Source: a virus. From it: 49,782 bases of DNA. The stretch is from the IMG/VR virus record IMGVR_UViG_3300035070_001237, positions 1 through 49,782 of that record. One strand, 5' to 3'. Below are positions 1 to 6,402 of this stretch, piece by piece. The first letter of the stretch is position 1. Every line of letters starts with the position of its first letter. The notes beneath the pieces were generated by a model. It was given only the letters and a program-made list of their open reading frames with translations. It made no database searches and had not been told where the DNA came from. The position numbers and the translations under genes were made by a program.

Positions 1-464
1 CCACGAAAGTCTAGGCCTTCGACTTGTGGCCAGTCACGGCCAACGCCGCCGACCTTATTGGCAAACCTCGTGCCTTGCCGTGGGTGCTTGAAGTAAAAGT
101 GAGCGCCCTTCTTTGTGACGACTTTGTAGGGAGACGTCATCGCGTTCTTCTCTGCAAACTTAATGGCGTCTTCGTTGTCGCAATCAACAGCAACGACACC
201 ACTCAGCTCACCAGTAATTAAACCGATGTTAAAATATTTTACAACGTTCCCCGACTTGGTACGGACACCTTCGGTAAACCAATCGTCTATCATGTCTTCG
301 GTCACGGCGTTCGTCTGCCAGTCGATCCAGCCCAGCAGTGGGGTCTTGGACGACAGCGATAGCGGCATGATGTTCCAGCCACGATCAATCGCTTCAAGTG
401 CAGCCGTGTACGTGCGGCTCTTGTGCCTCTCTAAGTCATGTTCAGTCAGCGTCTTGCCTGTCAT
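1..464 (-). CDS. Bifunctional primase/polymerase (prim-pol), N-terminal part, cut by window edge
   Basis: This is the first 154 codons of a protein that continues beyond the left window edge. Its N-terminus matches the prim-pol (archaeo-eukaryotic primase) domain, which makes RNA or DNA primers and often sits in front of a phage helicase domain. Visible marks are the segment NIGLITGELSGVVAVDCD, with the metal-binding pair D94 and D96, and GAHFYFKHP near residue 120, with the conserved His of the family. The start at 464 has a GAGG ribosome site eight bases upstream. It overlaps the end of the regulator gene by 23 bases, so the two are co-transcribed. Whether a helicase domain follows cannot be seen here. 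The domain call is firm; the full function is inferred. Confidence 0.85.
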   Translation of the reverse strand, partial: MTGKTLTEHDLERHKSRTYTAALEAIDRGWNIMPLSLSSKTPLLGWIDWQTNAVTEDMIDDWFTEGVRTKSGNVVKYFNIGLITGELSGVVAVDCDNEDAIKFAEKNAMTSPYKVVTKKGAHFYFKHPRQGTRFANKVGGVGRDWPQVEGLDFR

Positions 465-660
465 TGATTGCGTCCTCGAAATATTCGTTGATGTTGAGAT
501 TGGGGTAGTGTTCAAGAAGTCGTGCGATTGTGGGCGTGCCGAAATAGCCCGTGCGGATCGCGCGATATGGTGCGGTCCTCGTGTTGCCGAGCAAATTCGC
601 CACGTTGCTTACGCCGCCACAATCTTGAACCAATCGGGCAGCGTTGAATTTTATTGCCAT
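442..660 (-). CDS. Small helix-turn-helix DNA-binding regulator
   Basis: This 72-residue basic-to-acidic protein has the predicted helix pattern of a Cro/CI-like helix-turn-helix: residues 15-30 (GGVSNVANLLGNTRT) form the first two helices, followed by a positively charged turn and a helix around PTIARLLEHYPNLNI. It sits alone in front of the prim-pol gene and is divergent from the recombination operon. That is the classical place for a repressor acting on both promoters. Likely role: binding the inverted repeats in 661-816 to switch early or replication genes. Family membership is inferred from length and helix pattern only; sequence identity to a named repressor is not evident. Confidence 0.6.
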   Translation of the reverse strand: MAIKFNAARLVQDCGGVSNVANLLGNTRTAPYRAIRTGYFGTPTIARLLEHYPNLNINEYFEDAINDRQDAD

Positions 661-816
661 GTGTTTTCTCCTTCTCCCCTGTCACTAATGCCCATTATAC
701 ATATCGTCTACATATCTTGTGACGTTTGTGACACAGAATACGACACCTCTTTATTGTGTCTCGATATGTGTTGGAGTAGAAAGGAAAAGTTACTTCAACT
801 TCTACAGGAGACTTCA
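661..816. promoter_or_regulatory. Divergent control region with minus-strand promoter and operator-like repeats
   Basis: There is no gene in this 156-base gap between divergent genes. On the minus strand a perfect TATAAT (694-699) lies 34 bases before the regulator start; its -35 box is poor, suggesting activated or phage-modified control. Operator-like repeats are visible: GACAC at 742-746 with GTGTC at 756-760 as an inverted pair, two direct ACATATC copies around 700-717, and a GTGAC direct repeat around 719-732. A Shine-Dalgarno AGGAG at 806-810 serves the plus-strand gene at 817. No convincing plus-strand -10 box was found. Confidence 0.5.
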
Positions 817-1236
817 ATGTCCGATTGGGATACAGAACCCGCCAAAGAAATTAACAACGCCAGCCCTGCGCTGGTCGCCGCCGTCGCAGAGTACAAGCGC
901 GTCGCGTCTACCTTAGAAAAATTGCAAGAGCAGCACGCTAGTCTGATTGAGACAATAGCTGCCGAGTTCCCGATGATGTCAGGTGAACAGGCGATTGATG
1001 TCGGGGGTATGACCGTCACATGTAATCGCACCGAGCGGTGGACGTGGGACGCCGAGTACCTTGAGGACTTGTTTATGACGTCCGACACGCTGCCAGACCA
1101 CGTCAAAAAGAAACTTACTGTGAACAAGCGGTTGTTTCAGAACCTCGACGACGCCGACAAAGCTCAGCTAATCCCTGCGCTTACCAGAACCCCCGGCCCC
1201 GCAAAAATTAAAGTTATAGAGGTGGATAATGTTTAG
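817..1236 (+). CDS. Hypothetical protein with coiled coil, first gene of recombination operon
   Basis: This encodes 139 residues. The reading frame is open from further upstream, but the start at 817 is chosen because AGGAG sits six bases before it and the divergent promoter region precedes it. Residues about 20-50 (SPALVAAVAEYKRVASTL and on) form a heptad-like helix; the middle contains a Trp-rich patch around ERWTWDAEYLED. I do not recognise a family. It overlaps the Sak4-like gene by 8 bases and is probably translationally coupled to it, so a role as a partner or loader of the recombination proteins is possible but unproven. Confidence 0.75.
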   Translation: MSDWDTEPAKEINNASPALVAAVAEYKRVASTLEKLQEQHASLIETIAAEFPMMSGEQAIDVGGMTVTCNRTERWTWDAEYLEDLFMTSDTLPDHVKKKLTVNKRLFQNLDDADKAQLIPALTRTPGPAKIKVIEVDNV

Positions 1237-2032
1237 CCCACAGAACACAAAAGACGAGACGACTAGCTTTCAGAAGTCGTTGTTCTTCGCGCCTCATGGC
1301 TATGGAAAAACTACGCAGTTTAAATACTTGCAGGATTATTACGGCAAGGGTTTCATCATATCTGGTGAGAGCGGCCTGTCATCTATCCGCTCTGCGAACA
1401 TAGACTTCTTACCCTTTAATTCGTGGAAGGGTAAGTCGGACCCGACGTCTGGTGACTACTCATTTGTAGACATATTCCGCTGGATGAAAACGCCAGAGTT
1501 TAAGGCGAAGGATTATAAGTGGGTGGGAATAGACAGCCTTACGGAACTGTCCTCTCACTCACTGAAATCTGCACAGCAAGACAGCGACGAAGAGGCTCAA
1601 CGCCAAGGCAAGAAAAACGCCAACGGCTTTGAGGCGTGGGCCAAGCACAGCGCCAATTTAATCGGTGCGTGCAAGGCCATCAGAGATATGCCTATGCACT
1701 TTCTTGTCACGGCACTTGCAAAAGAAAGCCAAGACGAGAACGGCAACACAGAACACTGGCCCTTCCTCGACGGTAAGGCGGTGCAGCAAGCACTGCCGGG
1801 GATTTTTGACAACGTCTTTGCTGGCGTGCGTGCCACGGCTGGCGACCAAGGCAACCAGCAAGTCATCCGCTACATAATTACGGACGACGTGAAGGGATGG
1901 AAGGGCAAGGTTCGTGATGAGAAGCGGCGTCTTGCTCCCGTTGAGACGACAGGAAACGTAGTCGACTTGTTTAAGAAGATGGCAATGTCCGACGCAGATT
2001 TTAAGAAACTTTCAACCAAGGAAACAGCATGA
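1229..2032 (+). CDS. Sak4-like RecA-fold ATPase (phage single-strand annealing/recombination)
   Basis: This 267-residue P-loop protein has Walker A APHGYGKTT at residues 21-29 (catalytic K27) and a Walker B-like strand WVGIDSLTELS at 98-108 with D102 and E107. That layout fits the phage nucleotide-binding family (AAA_24) that includes Sak4, a reduced RecA/Rad51-like protein that anneals single-stranded DNA and cooperates with an SSB. The next gene, overlapping by four bases, is an SSB-like protein, which is the usual Sak4 neighbourhood. It probably works in the cytoplasm in recombination-dependent replication or repair. The alternative is a generic phage ATPase; context favours Sak4. Confidence 0.8.
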   Translation: MFSPQNTKDETTSFQKSLFFAPHGYGKTTQFKYLQDYYGKGFIISGESGLSSIRSANIDFLPFNSWKGKSDPTSGDYSFVDIFRWMKTPEFKAKDYKWVGIDSLTELSSHSLKSAQQDSDEEAQRQGKKNANGFEAWAKHSANLIGACKAIRDMPMHFLVTALAKESQDENGNTEHWPFLDGKAVQQALPGIFDNVFAGVRATAGDQGNQQVIRYIITDDVKGWKGKVRDEKRRLAPVETTGNVVDLFKKMAMSDADFKKLSTKETA

Positions 2033-2526
2033 GCTTTTCATTCGACAAACTAAATCTAGGCGGCGTCCAAGCGTCAGGCGCTTCGACTATGCTACGAGCG
2101 GGACGATACGTCTGCACGGCAAGAAATGCTGCGCTGAGCGACACTAAGTCTGGCGGCAAATACATTGAGGTCGAGCTAAACGACAACAATGACATGGGCA
2201 GCATCAAGGCCTATCTTAATATACATATCCCTGCTTCTGAAACTGCCACACGCATTGGACGTGAGCAGCTCAAAGCTCTACTAACATTCGGCGGTCATAA
2301 AGACCCAGACAATATCGGAAAGCATGGCATCGCCAGCATCAACGGCTTGAAGACAGGCGTGCTAGTCGTGTCGGAGAGCTACATCAAAGACGGCGAGACG
2401 CGAACTGGCTCAAAGGTCAAAGGCTTCTTTGATCCAAAGGGCTTCGTCCCCACAGTATCACCATCGCCACAAAGCGCCCAAGCACCTTCTGTGGCCCCGC
2501 CGTTGGATGACGACATTCCATTTTAA
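2029..2526 (+). CDS. Single-stranded DNA-binding-like protein with SSB C-terminal tip
   Basis: This encodes 165 residues. The body has a beta-rich, OB-fold-compatible stretch (GRYVCTARNA, KYIEVELND, MGSIKAYLNIHI). A Pro/Ser/Gln-rich linker around 143-158 leads to the terminal DDDIPF (160-165), the same tip that bacterial SSB uses to recruit partner proteins. It starts four bases inside the end of the Sak4-like gene, so the two are made together. The likely role is coating single-stranded DNA and handing it to the Sak4-like protein. The body is not a recognisable classical SSB; it may belong to a phage DUF669-like group. The tip is direct sequence evidence, the fold is inferred. Confidence 0.75.
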   Translation: MSFSFDKLNLGGVQASGASTMLRAGRYVCTARNAALSDTKSGGKYIEVELNDNNDMGSIKAYLNIHIPASETATRIGREQLKALLTFGGHKDPDNIGKHGIASINGLKTGVLVVSESYIKDGETRTGSKVKGFFDPKGFVPTVSPSPQSAQAPSVAPPLDDDIPF

Positions 2527-2550
2527 CCTCCCAGAATGGGATGTCGAACT

Positions 2551-2626
2551 GGGGCCGAGACACTGTGAGTATGCCCGACGTATATCGTCGCCGCGCTCGG
2601 ACTTTGTGAAACTCGGCCCCTTTTTT
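2551..2626 (+). terminator. Long-loop hairpin followed by six T: terminator or structured RNA
   Basis: GGGGCCGAG (2551-2559) is complementary to CTCGGCCCC (2612-2620), immediately followed by TTTTTT. The 52-base loop contains a second perfect hairpin, CGACG (2576-2580) with CGTCG (2586-2590). A competing CTCGG at 2596-2600 could pair with the 5' arm instead, so the element could switch between two forms. It lies between the SSB-like and nuclease genes and may partly terminate the operon. Confidence 0.6.
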
Positions 2627-2649
2627 AAACGAGCAAATGGACAGGGCAA

Positions 2650-3456
2650 ATGGACAAATGGACAGCGTGTCCAGACATTACAAGTCTGATAACTGAGGCG
2701 TACCGAGAGGAACGACGTGGCACGCCGAGACAATACATCGGTGCGTCGGGCATTGGCCAGCAATGCCTTGCCAGCATAGCCTTTTCTTATAGAGGCTACC
2801 CCGACACGGCCCCCGAACCACAGCTCAAAAGAATTTTTCGTGACGGACACAAAATAGAATACGACGTTGTGAAAGACATGAGAAAAGCTGGCGTTCACGT
2901 TATGGAGAATGACCCGCTCACAGGTAAGCAGTGGCGGTGGACAGGATACGGCGGCTTAGTTATGGGCAACGCTGATGGGCTGATGGAAGTCGATGGCGTT
3001 CTGGTTGGCGTCGAGATCAAGTCGATGAATATGGCCAAGCACGCCGAGTTCATTAAGAAGGGTGTGAAGGGATCGCACCCAAGCTACTACGACCAGATGC
3101 AATGTATGATGGGGCTGTCGAATATCCAGCGGTTTGTGATCGTCGCGTACAACAAAAACAATTCCGCGTATCACCATGAGTATGTAGACTTCGACGACTT
3201 TCGGTGGGCGTTCCTCACGACCAAGATCGAAGACGTGCTGAACAACCGAGTGCAGCGTGTGGCGACAGACGAGAGCGACTGGCGTTGCAAAGGTTGCTTC
3301 AAGCGTGATGCTTGCTGGAAAGGTGACGAGCCAGAAGAAAAATCAGTAAGGACGTGCGGTAACAGCTACGCAGATAACGATGGCGTACTGCACTGCAACA
3401 AGTGCGACGCTCTGATGTGTACTGATTGGAAGAAATTTGAGCCGAGGCCGACATGA
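2650..3456 (+). CDS. Cas4/AddB-like PD-(D/E)XK nuclease with Fe-S cysteines
   Basis: This 268-residue nuclease has D109 in GNADG, E122-x-K124 in GVEIKS, and a downstream SYYDQMQ (Tyr/Gln motif), the PD-(D/E)XK active-site order. Cys39 near the N-terminus, with C213-x2-C216-x5-C222 near the C-terminus, reproduces the iron-sulfur staple of Cas4, AddB and Dna2. A further group (C236, C249, C252, C257) may bind zinc. It probably resects DNA ends to make single strands for the Sak4/SSB pair. The start at 2650 lies in a triplicated AAATGGACA; the other two ATGs are in frames that close quickly. The ribosome site is weak, so translation may be low. Confidence 0.82.
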   Translation: MDKWTACPDITSLITEAYREERRGTPRQYIGASGIGQQCLASIAFSYRGYPDTAPEPQLKRIFRDGHKIEYDVVKDMRKAGVHVMENDPLTGKQWRWTGYGGLVMGNADGLMEVDGVLVGVEIKSMNMAKHAEFIKKGVKGSHPSYYDQMQCMMGLSNIQRFVIVAYNKNNSAYHHEYVDFDDFRWAFLTTKIEDVLNNRVQRVATDESDWRCKGCFKRDACWKGDEPEEKSVRTCGNSYADNDGVLHCNKCDALMCTDWKKFEPRPT

Positions 3457-3680
3457 AAATTAAAAACAAAAAGAAAATGATTGTTGATCTTGAGTTGCTG
3501 GAACAGAGCGTGGTCACACGCATTGCAGACTTAGAATGGATGATTGAATGGGGTGACGATAGACCTGACCAGACTGACGTCGAGGCCAGCCTGTCTGACA
3601 GACGTAAGGCATACGACAAACTCAAGTACATTCGCAAAGACATAGCCATCCTGAGAAAAGAGGTGATTGATTGTGAATAG
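3453..3680 (+). CDS. Small charged helical protein, unknown function
   Basis: This encodes 75 residues and starts at ATGA, overlapping the nuclease stop by four bases. The Lys-rich N-terminus (MKIKNKKK) is followed by two amphipathic helices, one around LEQSVVTRIADLEWMIEW and one around YDKLKYIRKDIAILRKEV, suggesting a helical hairpin or coiled coil. No family is recognised. It overlaps the dNMP kinase start by eight bases, so it is a tightly coupled member of the recombination/replication operon. Confidence 0.75.
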   Translation: MKIKNKKKMIVDLELLEQSVVTRIADLEWMIEWGDDRPDQTDVEASLSDRRKAYDKLKYIRKDIAILRKEVIDCE

Positions 3681-4212
3681 GTTAGTAGCTTTTGTCGGGC
3701 CAATCGGCAGCGGAAAATCTGTATGCGCGGATTACTTATGCTCACATTATGGCTATACTAAAATCAAGTTCGCTGGTCCGTTGAAACGTATGCTCAAAGA
3801 GATGGGCTTGACCGACGAACACCTTGAGGGTGCGCTTAAAGAGCAGCCTTGTGACATACTTGACGGGAGAACACCACGATGGGCGATGCAGACACTTGGA
3901 ACGGAATGGGGGCGAGACCTAATCAGCGAGCGGTTATGGGGCAACGTGTGGCAACATCGGGCCGATCAACTTCTGCTGACGCAGCCAGTCGTGACAGACG
4001 ATTGTCGCTTTCAGAACGAAGCGGAGAGGGTCAAGTCGATGGGCGGGATAGTAGTACGGGTGTCACCACCGGACAGCCACTCGACAGGGACCGCCGCAAA
4101 TCATAGCAGCGAGCAATACGACTACGAAGTAGACATGACAATCAAAAATCCCGGCGATAATTCTTTGCACAAGGCGCTGGATTTTCTTGCGTGTGGAACT
4201 GTCATAAAGTAA
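3673..4212 (+). CDS. Deoxynucleoside monophosphate kinase
   Basis: This 179-residue P-loop kinase has Walker A GPIGSGKS at residues 9-16. It is followed by the FAGPLKRMLKEMGL segment, typical of phage dNMP kinases (T4 gp1-like family), and a lid/Asp region around VVTDDCRFQNEAERV. It converts dNMPs, often from degraded host DNA, into dNDPs for phage DNA synthesis. GTG at 3673 is preferred as start because AGAGG lies nine bases upstream; the in-frame TTG at 3667 is too close to that site. This is the last gene of the plus-strand operon and faces the convergent late block. Confidence 0.85.
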   Translation: MNRLVAFVGPIGSGKSVCADYLCSHYGYTKIKFAGPLKRMLKEMGLTDEHLEGALKEQPCDILDGRTPRWAMQTLGTEWGRDLISERLWGNVWQHRADQLLLTQPVVTDDCRFQNEAERVKSMGGIVVRVSPPDSHSTGTAANHSSEQYDYEVDMTIKNPGDNSLHKALDFLACGTVIK

Positions 4213-4312
4213 AACATTACAGAGGGTTGGCCGAGGACGCAGTTGGGTCACATTTGTTTTAATCGCTGACCCTCACGACCCTTCCGGCTAGGTTACGCAC
4301 TGCGACGAAGGG
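4213..4312. terminator. Convergent intergenic inverted repeats, possible two-way terminator
   Basis: This lies between two converging operons. GACCCTTC (4277-4284) pairs with GAAGGGTC (4307-4314), reaching the stop codon of the minus-strand gene; GGGTCA (4245-4250) pairs with TGACCC (4267-4272). The second repeat shares bases with the GGGT/ACCC family, so alternative folds compete. No clean T-run follows either hairpin, so termination strength is uncertain. Confidence 0.45.
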
Positions 4313-4747
4313 TCAACCTAACCACAGCCAGACCCCCGCAAACATACCCGCGACTAGGGTGACAAACAAGACGACAGCGCATGTCATTTCTATTTTGTTT
4401 CGTAGTTCTTCTCGCCGTCGTTCTTCTTCTTGTTTTCTTTTCTTCTTGATTTCGCCCCTGACTTTAAGCAAAGCATCCCACGCATAAAATCCTCGGCTGG
4501 CTATCACAGCTTTCTTAAGCTCTACTTCTAAGTCGTTGCATTTCTGCTGGGCGGCGTAAGTCTCAAGCGCCTCTTCGTTGATGGACTTGCCAGACCGCTT
4601 CTTCTTTTTTTTGTGGCCGTCCCTGACTTCGTCAATGGCTCCCCACATTTTTCCGATGTCGCCCATCATGCTGTGGGCATCTTTGCCCAGCTTTACACCA
4701 GACTTAATCGCAGCGAACGCTGCGACTGCGACTGATATAGGCTCCAC
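4313..4747 (-). CDS. Membrane-anchored small protein at end of late operon
   Basis: This encodes 144 residues. The N-terminus is small-residue rich (MEPISVAVAAFAAIKSGVK), the centre is strongly basic (HKKKKKRSGK), and a long charged coiled coil (EIKKKRKQEEERRREELR) leads into one C-terminal transmembrane helix (residues about 121-143, VVLFVTLVAGMFAGVWLWLG). It is the last gene of the late block, after the amidase. A lysis-related or host-envelope role is possible; no family can be named with confidence. Confidence 0.7.
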   Translation of the reverse strand: MEPISVAVAAFAAIKSGVKLGKDAHSMMGDIGKMWGAIDEVRDGHKKKKKRSGKSINEEALETYAAQQKCNDLEVELKKAVIASRGFYAWDALLKVRGEIKKKRKQEEERRREELRNKIEMTCAVVLFVTLVAGMFAGVWLWLG

Positions 4748-4750
4748 GAC

Positions 4751-4948
4751 TTAGCCCTTTGCTGCTTTTCTGGCAGCTTCTCTATCTAGTATTTTTTGAA
4801 TGATTGCCGCCGCTTCTTTGCTAACTGTCGAAGGTATCTGCTCGCTAGTCGTTCGTTTTTTTGACCACTCTTGCACACCATTCATTCCGTTAAGGCGGTC
4901 CATTGTATTGGCGCTTACCTTCGGCACTTTGTCTTTCTTATGTCCCAT
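4751..4948 (-). CDS. Small soluble basic protein, unknown function
   Basis: This encodes 65 residues that are Lys/Ala/Ser rich, with a predicted C-terminal helix (SKEAAAIIQKILDREAARKA). It fits exactly between the amidase stop (4950) and the membrane protein start (4747), as expected for a real gene in this compact operon. There is no membrane segment or recognisable motif. Function unknown. Confidence 0.65.
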   Translation of the reverse strand: MGHKKDKVPKVSANTMDRLNGMNGVQEWSKKRTTSEQIPSTVSKEAAAIIQKILDREAARKAAKG

Positions 4949-4949
4949 G

Positions 4950-5387
4950 TCAGCCCTCCATCAGCCAGTCTTCGACGTCGAAACAGGGACATGCCTTGTT
5001 CGACCATTCGTTGTGTCCTGAGATAGTAGTAATCGTTGGATGTTTTTCCTTTAGGTCTGCGATTAAATTGCGCAGCGCGACGTCTTGCTCAGCAGTAAAG
5101 TTATCCTTGAAGATGTCGTGAGCCTCGCCGCCACGTCCCCCCAAAAGTGTCACGCCGACAGAGTGTTTGTTGCGACCACGGCAATGCGCTCCACTATGAC
5201 CGATAGGCCGAGCTGATCCGACGTCGCCCTGACGATTGATGGCGAAATGGTATCCACAATTTTTCCACCCCCGGTCCTCCACATGCCAGCGCGTCAACTC
5301 TTTGACAGCGTCTTCGACTGGCTTATCCTCGTACCAAGACGGCCTAGTCGCGGTGCAGTGAATTATGATTTCAGTCAGCTTTCTCAT
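4950..5387 (-). CDS. N-acetylmuramoyl-L-alanine amidase endolysin (T7 lysozyme type)
   Basis: This 145-residue endolysin cuts the bond between N-acetylmuramic acid and L-alanine in peptidoglycan. Zinc ligands are H10 (IIIHCTAT), H125 (SGHNEW) and C133 (ACPCFDV); Y46 and K131 occupy the catalytic positions known from T7 lysozyme, and H68 is in the conserved GHSGAHC patch. Length is close to the 151 residues of T7 lysozyme. The ATG at 5387 is chosen because AAGGAG precedes it; the frame is open upstream but overlaps a different real gene. It has no signal or membrane segment, so it needs a holin to cross the inner membrane. Confidence 0.9.
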   Translation of the reverse strand: MRKLTEIIIHCTATRPSWYEDKPVEDAVKELTRWHVEDRGWKNCGYHFAINRQGDVGSARPIGHSGAHCRGRNKHSVGVTLLGGRGGEAHDIFKDNFTAEQDVALRNLIADLKEKHPTITTISGHNEWSNKACPCFDVEDWLMEG

Positions 5388-5547
5388 CGGCGTTCTCCTT
5401 GATGAGTTTTCTTTGTCGTTCGATTTCGTCGCGCTGCGTTTCAAGCTCGACGAACTGCCTGTCGATTTGATTGGGATGGGGAAATCCCACGACATTGTCG
5501 TGCCAAACAGACGTAAACTCCCGGTCATCCGACGTGTCATAACTCAC
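5371..5547 (-). CDS. 58-residue protein in the lysis cassette, GTG start
   Basis: This short gene fills the space between the holin-like gene and the amidase. It begins at GTG (5547-5545), overlapping the previous stop as GTGA, and ends 17 bases inside the amidase gene. The product is acidic and aromatic at the N-terminus (SYDTSDDREF), then a helical Glu/Arg/Lys-rich tail (LETQRDEIERQRKLIKE). There is no membrane segment. Gapless coupling on both sides supports translation. It is probably a lysis-cassette accessory, but no family is recognised. Confidence 0.65.
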   Translation of the reverse strand: MSYDTSDDREFTSVWHDNVVGFPHPNQIDRQFVELETQRDEIERQRKLIKENADEKAD

Positions 5548-5933
5548 TTCCCCTTACCGAAATATTGTGTTGCGCCACGGATACCGAAGCTGGCTGCGAC
5601 TACACATCCCCACGTATAGATGAACCAATCAGGGGCTTGCTCCAATGCAGCGAAGCCATCAAAGACTATGTCTCTCCCAGTCTCCCCAGTGAAGCAAACT
5701 ATAATGGGGAGGCTCATCAGGATTGTAATATACTCATCCTTCCACGACGACTTTGAGCCTTCGGCCATGATCTTTTCCCAGTTGGCCTCGCTCTGGGCTT
5801 GGGACATAAGTATCTGGGACTTGGCCTCGGCCTCTGAGACTTTCATCTTAGTCTCTGCCGCTTTTGTTTCGACTTTGCCTTGAAGCCATGTGCCAGCAAG
5901 ACTAGAGAGTGGGCCAATGAGTGCTTGGATCAT
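5544..5933 (-). CDS. Holin-like membrane protein
   Basis: This encodes 129 residues: an N-terminal amphipathic stretch (LIGPLSSLAGTWLQGK), an Ala/Glu/Lys coiled coil (residues 20-60), SWKDEYIT, then hydrophobic segments at about 69-83 and 103-120. Two C-terminal membrane helices plus a helical head resemble three-segment holins of the GTA-holin type. It is located just upstream of the amidase in the same transcript and shares four bases with the preceding two-helix gene. Likely role: permeabilising the inner membrane at the end of infection. The assignment rests on topology and context. Confidence 0.65.
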   Translation of the reverse strand: MIQALIGPLSSLAGTWLQGKVETKAAETKMKVSEAEAKSQILMSQAQSEANWEKIMAEGSKSSWKDEYITILMSLPIIVCFTGETGRDIVFDGFAALEQAPDWFIYTWGCVVAASFGIRGATQYFGKGK

Positions 5934-6148
5934 CGCTCCTTACCTCCCGCAACAAAGTACGAGGCAACCAGCCCAGACAGCGCTAAATACTGAGCCATCA
6001 AAATACTTTCGGCGGCTTCAACTCGCGCTGGGTCGTACAAGGTAACAGCCGTAGCGACTAGCATCATCACCATTGCTGCCCAACACATATGTCGGCGGTT
6101 GGCTTGGTAAGTCTTGAAGTCGATATGTTCACGTTCTTCCTGTGTCAT
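5930..6148 (-). CDS. Two-helix small membrane protein, possible holin or antiholin
   Basis: This encodes 72 residues with a charged N-terminus, then membrane segments at about 22-37 (CWAAMVMMLVATAVTLY) and 49-67 (ILMAQYLALSGLVASYFVA). The size and two-helix topology fit a class II holin or an antiholin partner. It overlaps both neighbours by four bases (ATGA junctions) and precedes the holin-like gene, so the two may act as a pair. Which of the two sets lysis timing cannot be told from sequence. Confidence 0.6.
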   Translation of the reverse strand: MTQEEREHIDFKTYQANRRHMCWAAMVMMLVATAVTLYDPARVEAAESILMAQYLALSGLVASYFVAGGKER

Positions 6149-6402
6149 TCCTCAAATCCTTCTTTAAGACCTTCCATGATCTCTTTGACCGTAGGACGGC
6201 GCTTGGTGTTGGGCGAGTAGCGACACTGAAACGACTTGGGACACTCAGTGTAGCTGAACGAAGGGTAATGATACGCCGTCGTTCGGTTTGGACCGAGATA
6301 GATGCACACCATTTCGCCCGAAATTTTTGTGCGCTTGGCCAGTTGGCAAGTGACGTAGTCTGGGGTGGCCAGTCCCGCGACTAAGATTGCTGCAAACCAC
6401 AT
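6145..6402 (-). CDS. Small cysteine-containing secreted protein of the lysis region
   Basis: This encodes 85 residues. A short hydrophobic N-terminus (MWFAAILVAGLATP) looks like an export signal or anchor, followed by Cys19, Cys33, Cys54 and Cys60 that could form disulfides in the periplasm, and a charged helical tail. The start forms TGATG with the stop of the giant protein gene, so it is translationally coupled. The position suggests an outer-membrane or spanin-like accessory, but no lipobox or spanin pattern is clear. Function unknown. Confidence 0.6.
   Translation of the reverse strand: MWFAAILVAGLATPDYVTCQLAKRTKISGEMVCIYLGPNRTTAYHYPSFSYTECPKSFQCRYSPNTKRRPTVKEIMEGLKEGFEE

Noticed and set aside
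163-816. Possible longer start of the gene at 817
   Set aside because: The upstream frame runs through the antisense of the prim-pol and regulator genes and the promoter region; the ATG at 817 has the ribosome site.
2637-2658. Other ATGs in the AAATGGACA triplicate as nuclease start
   Set aside because: The ATGs at 2637 and 2658 are in another frame that stops after a few codons.
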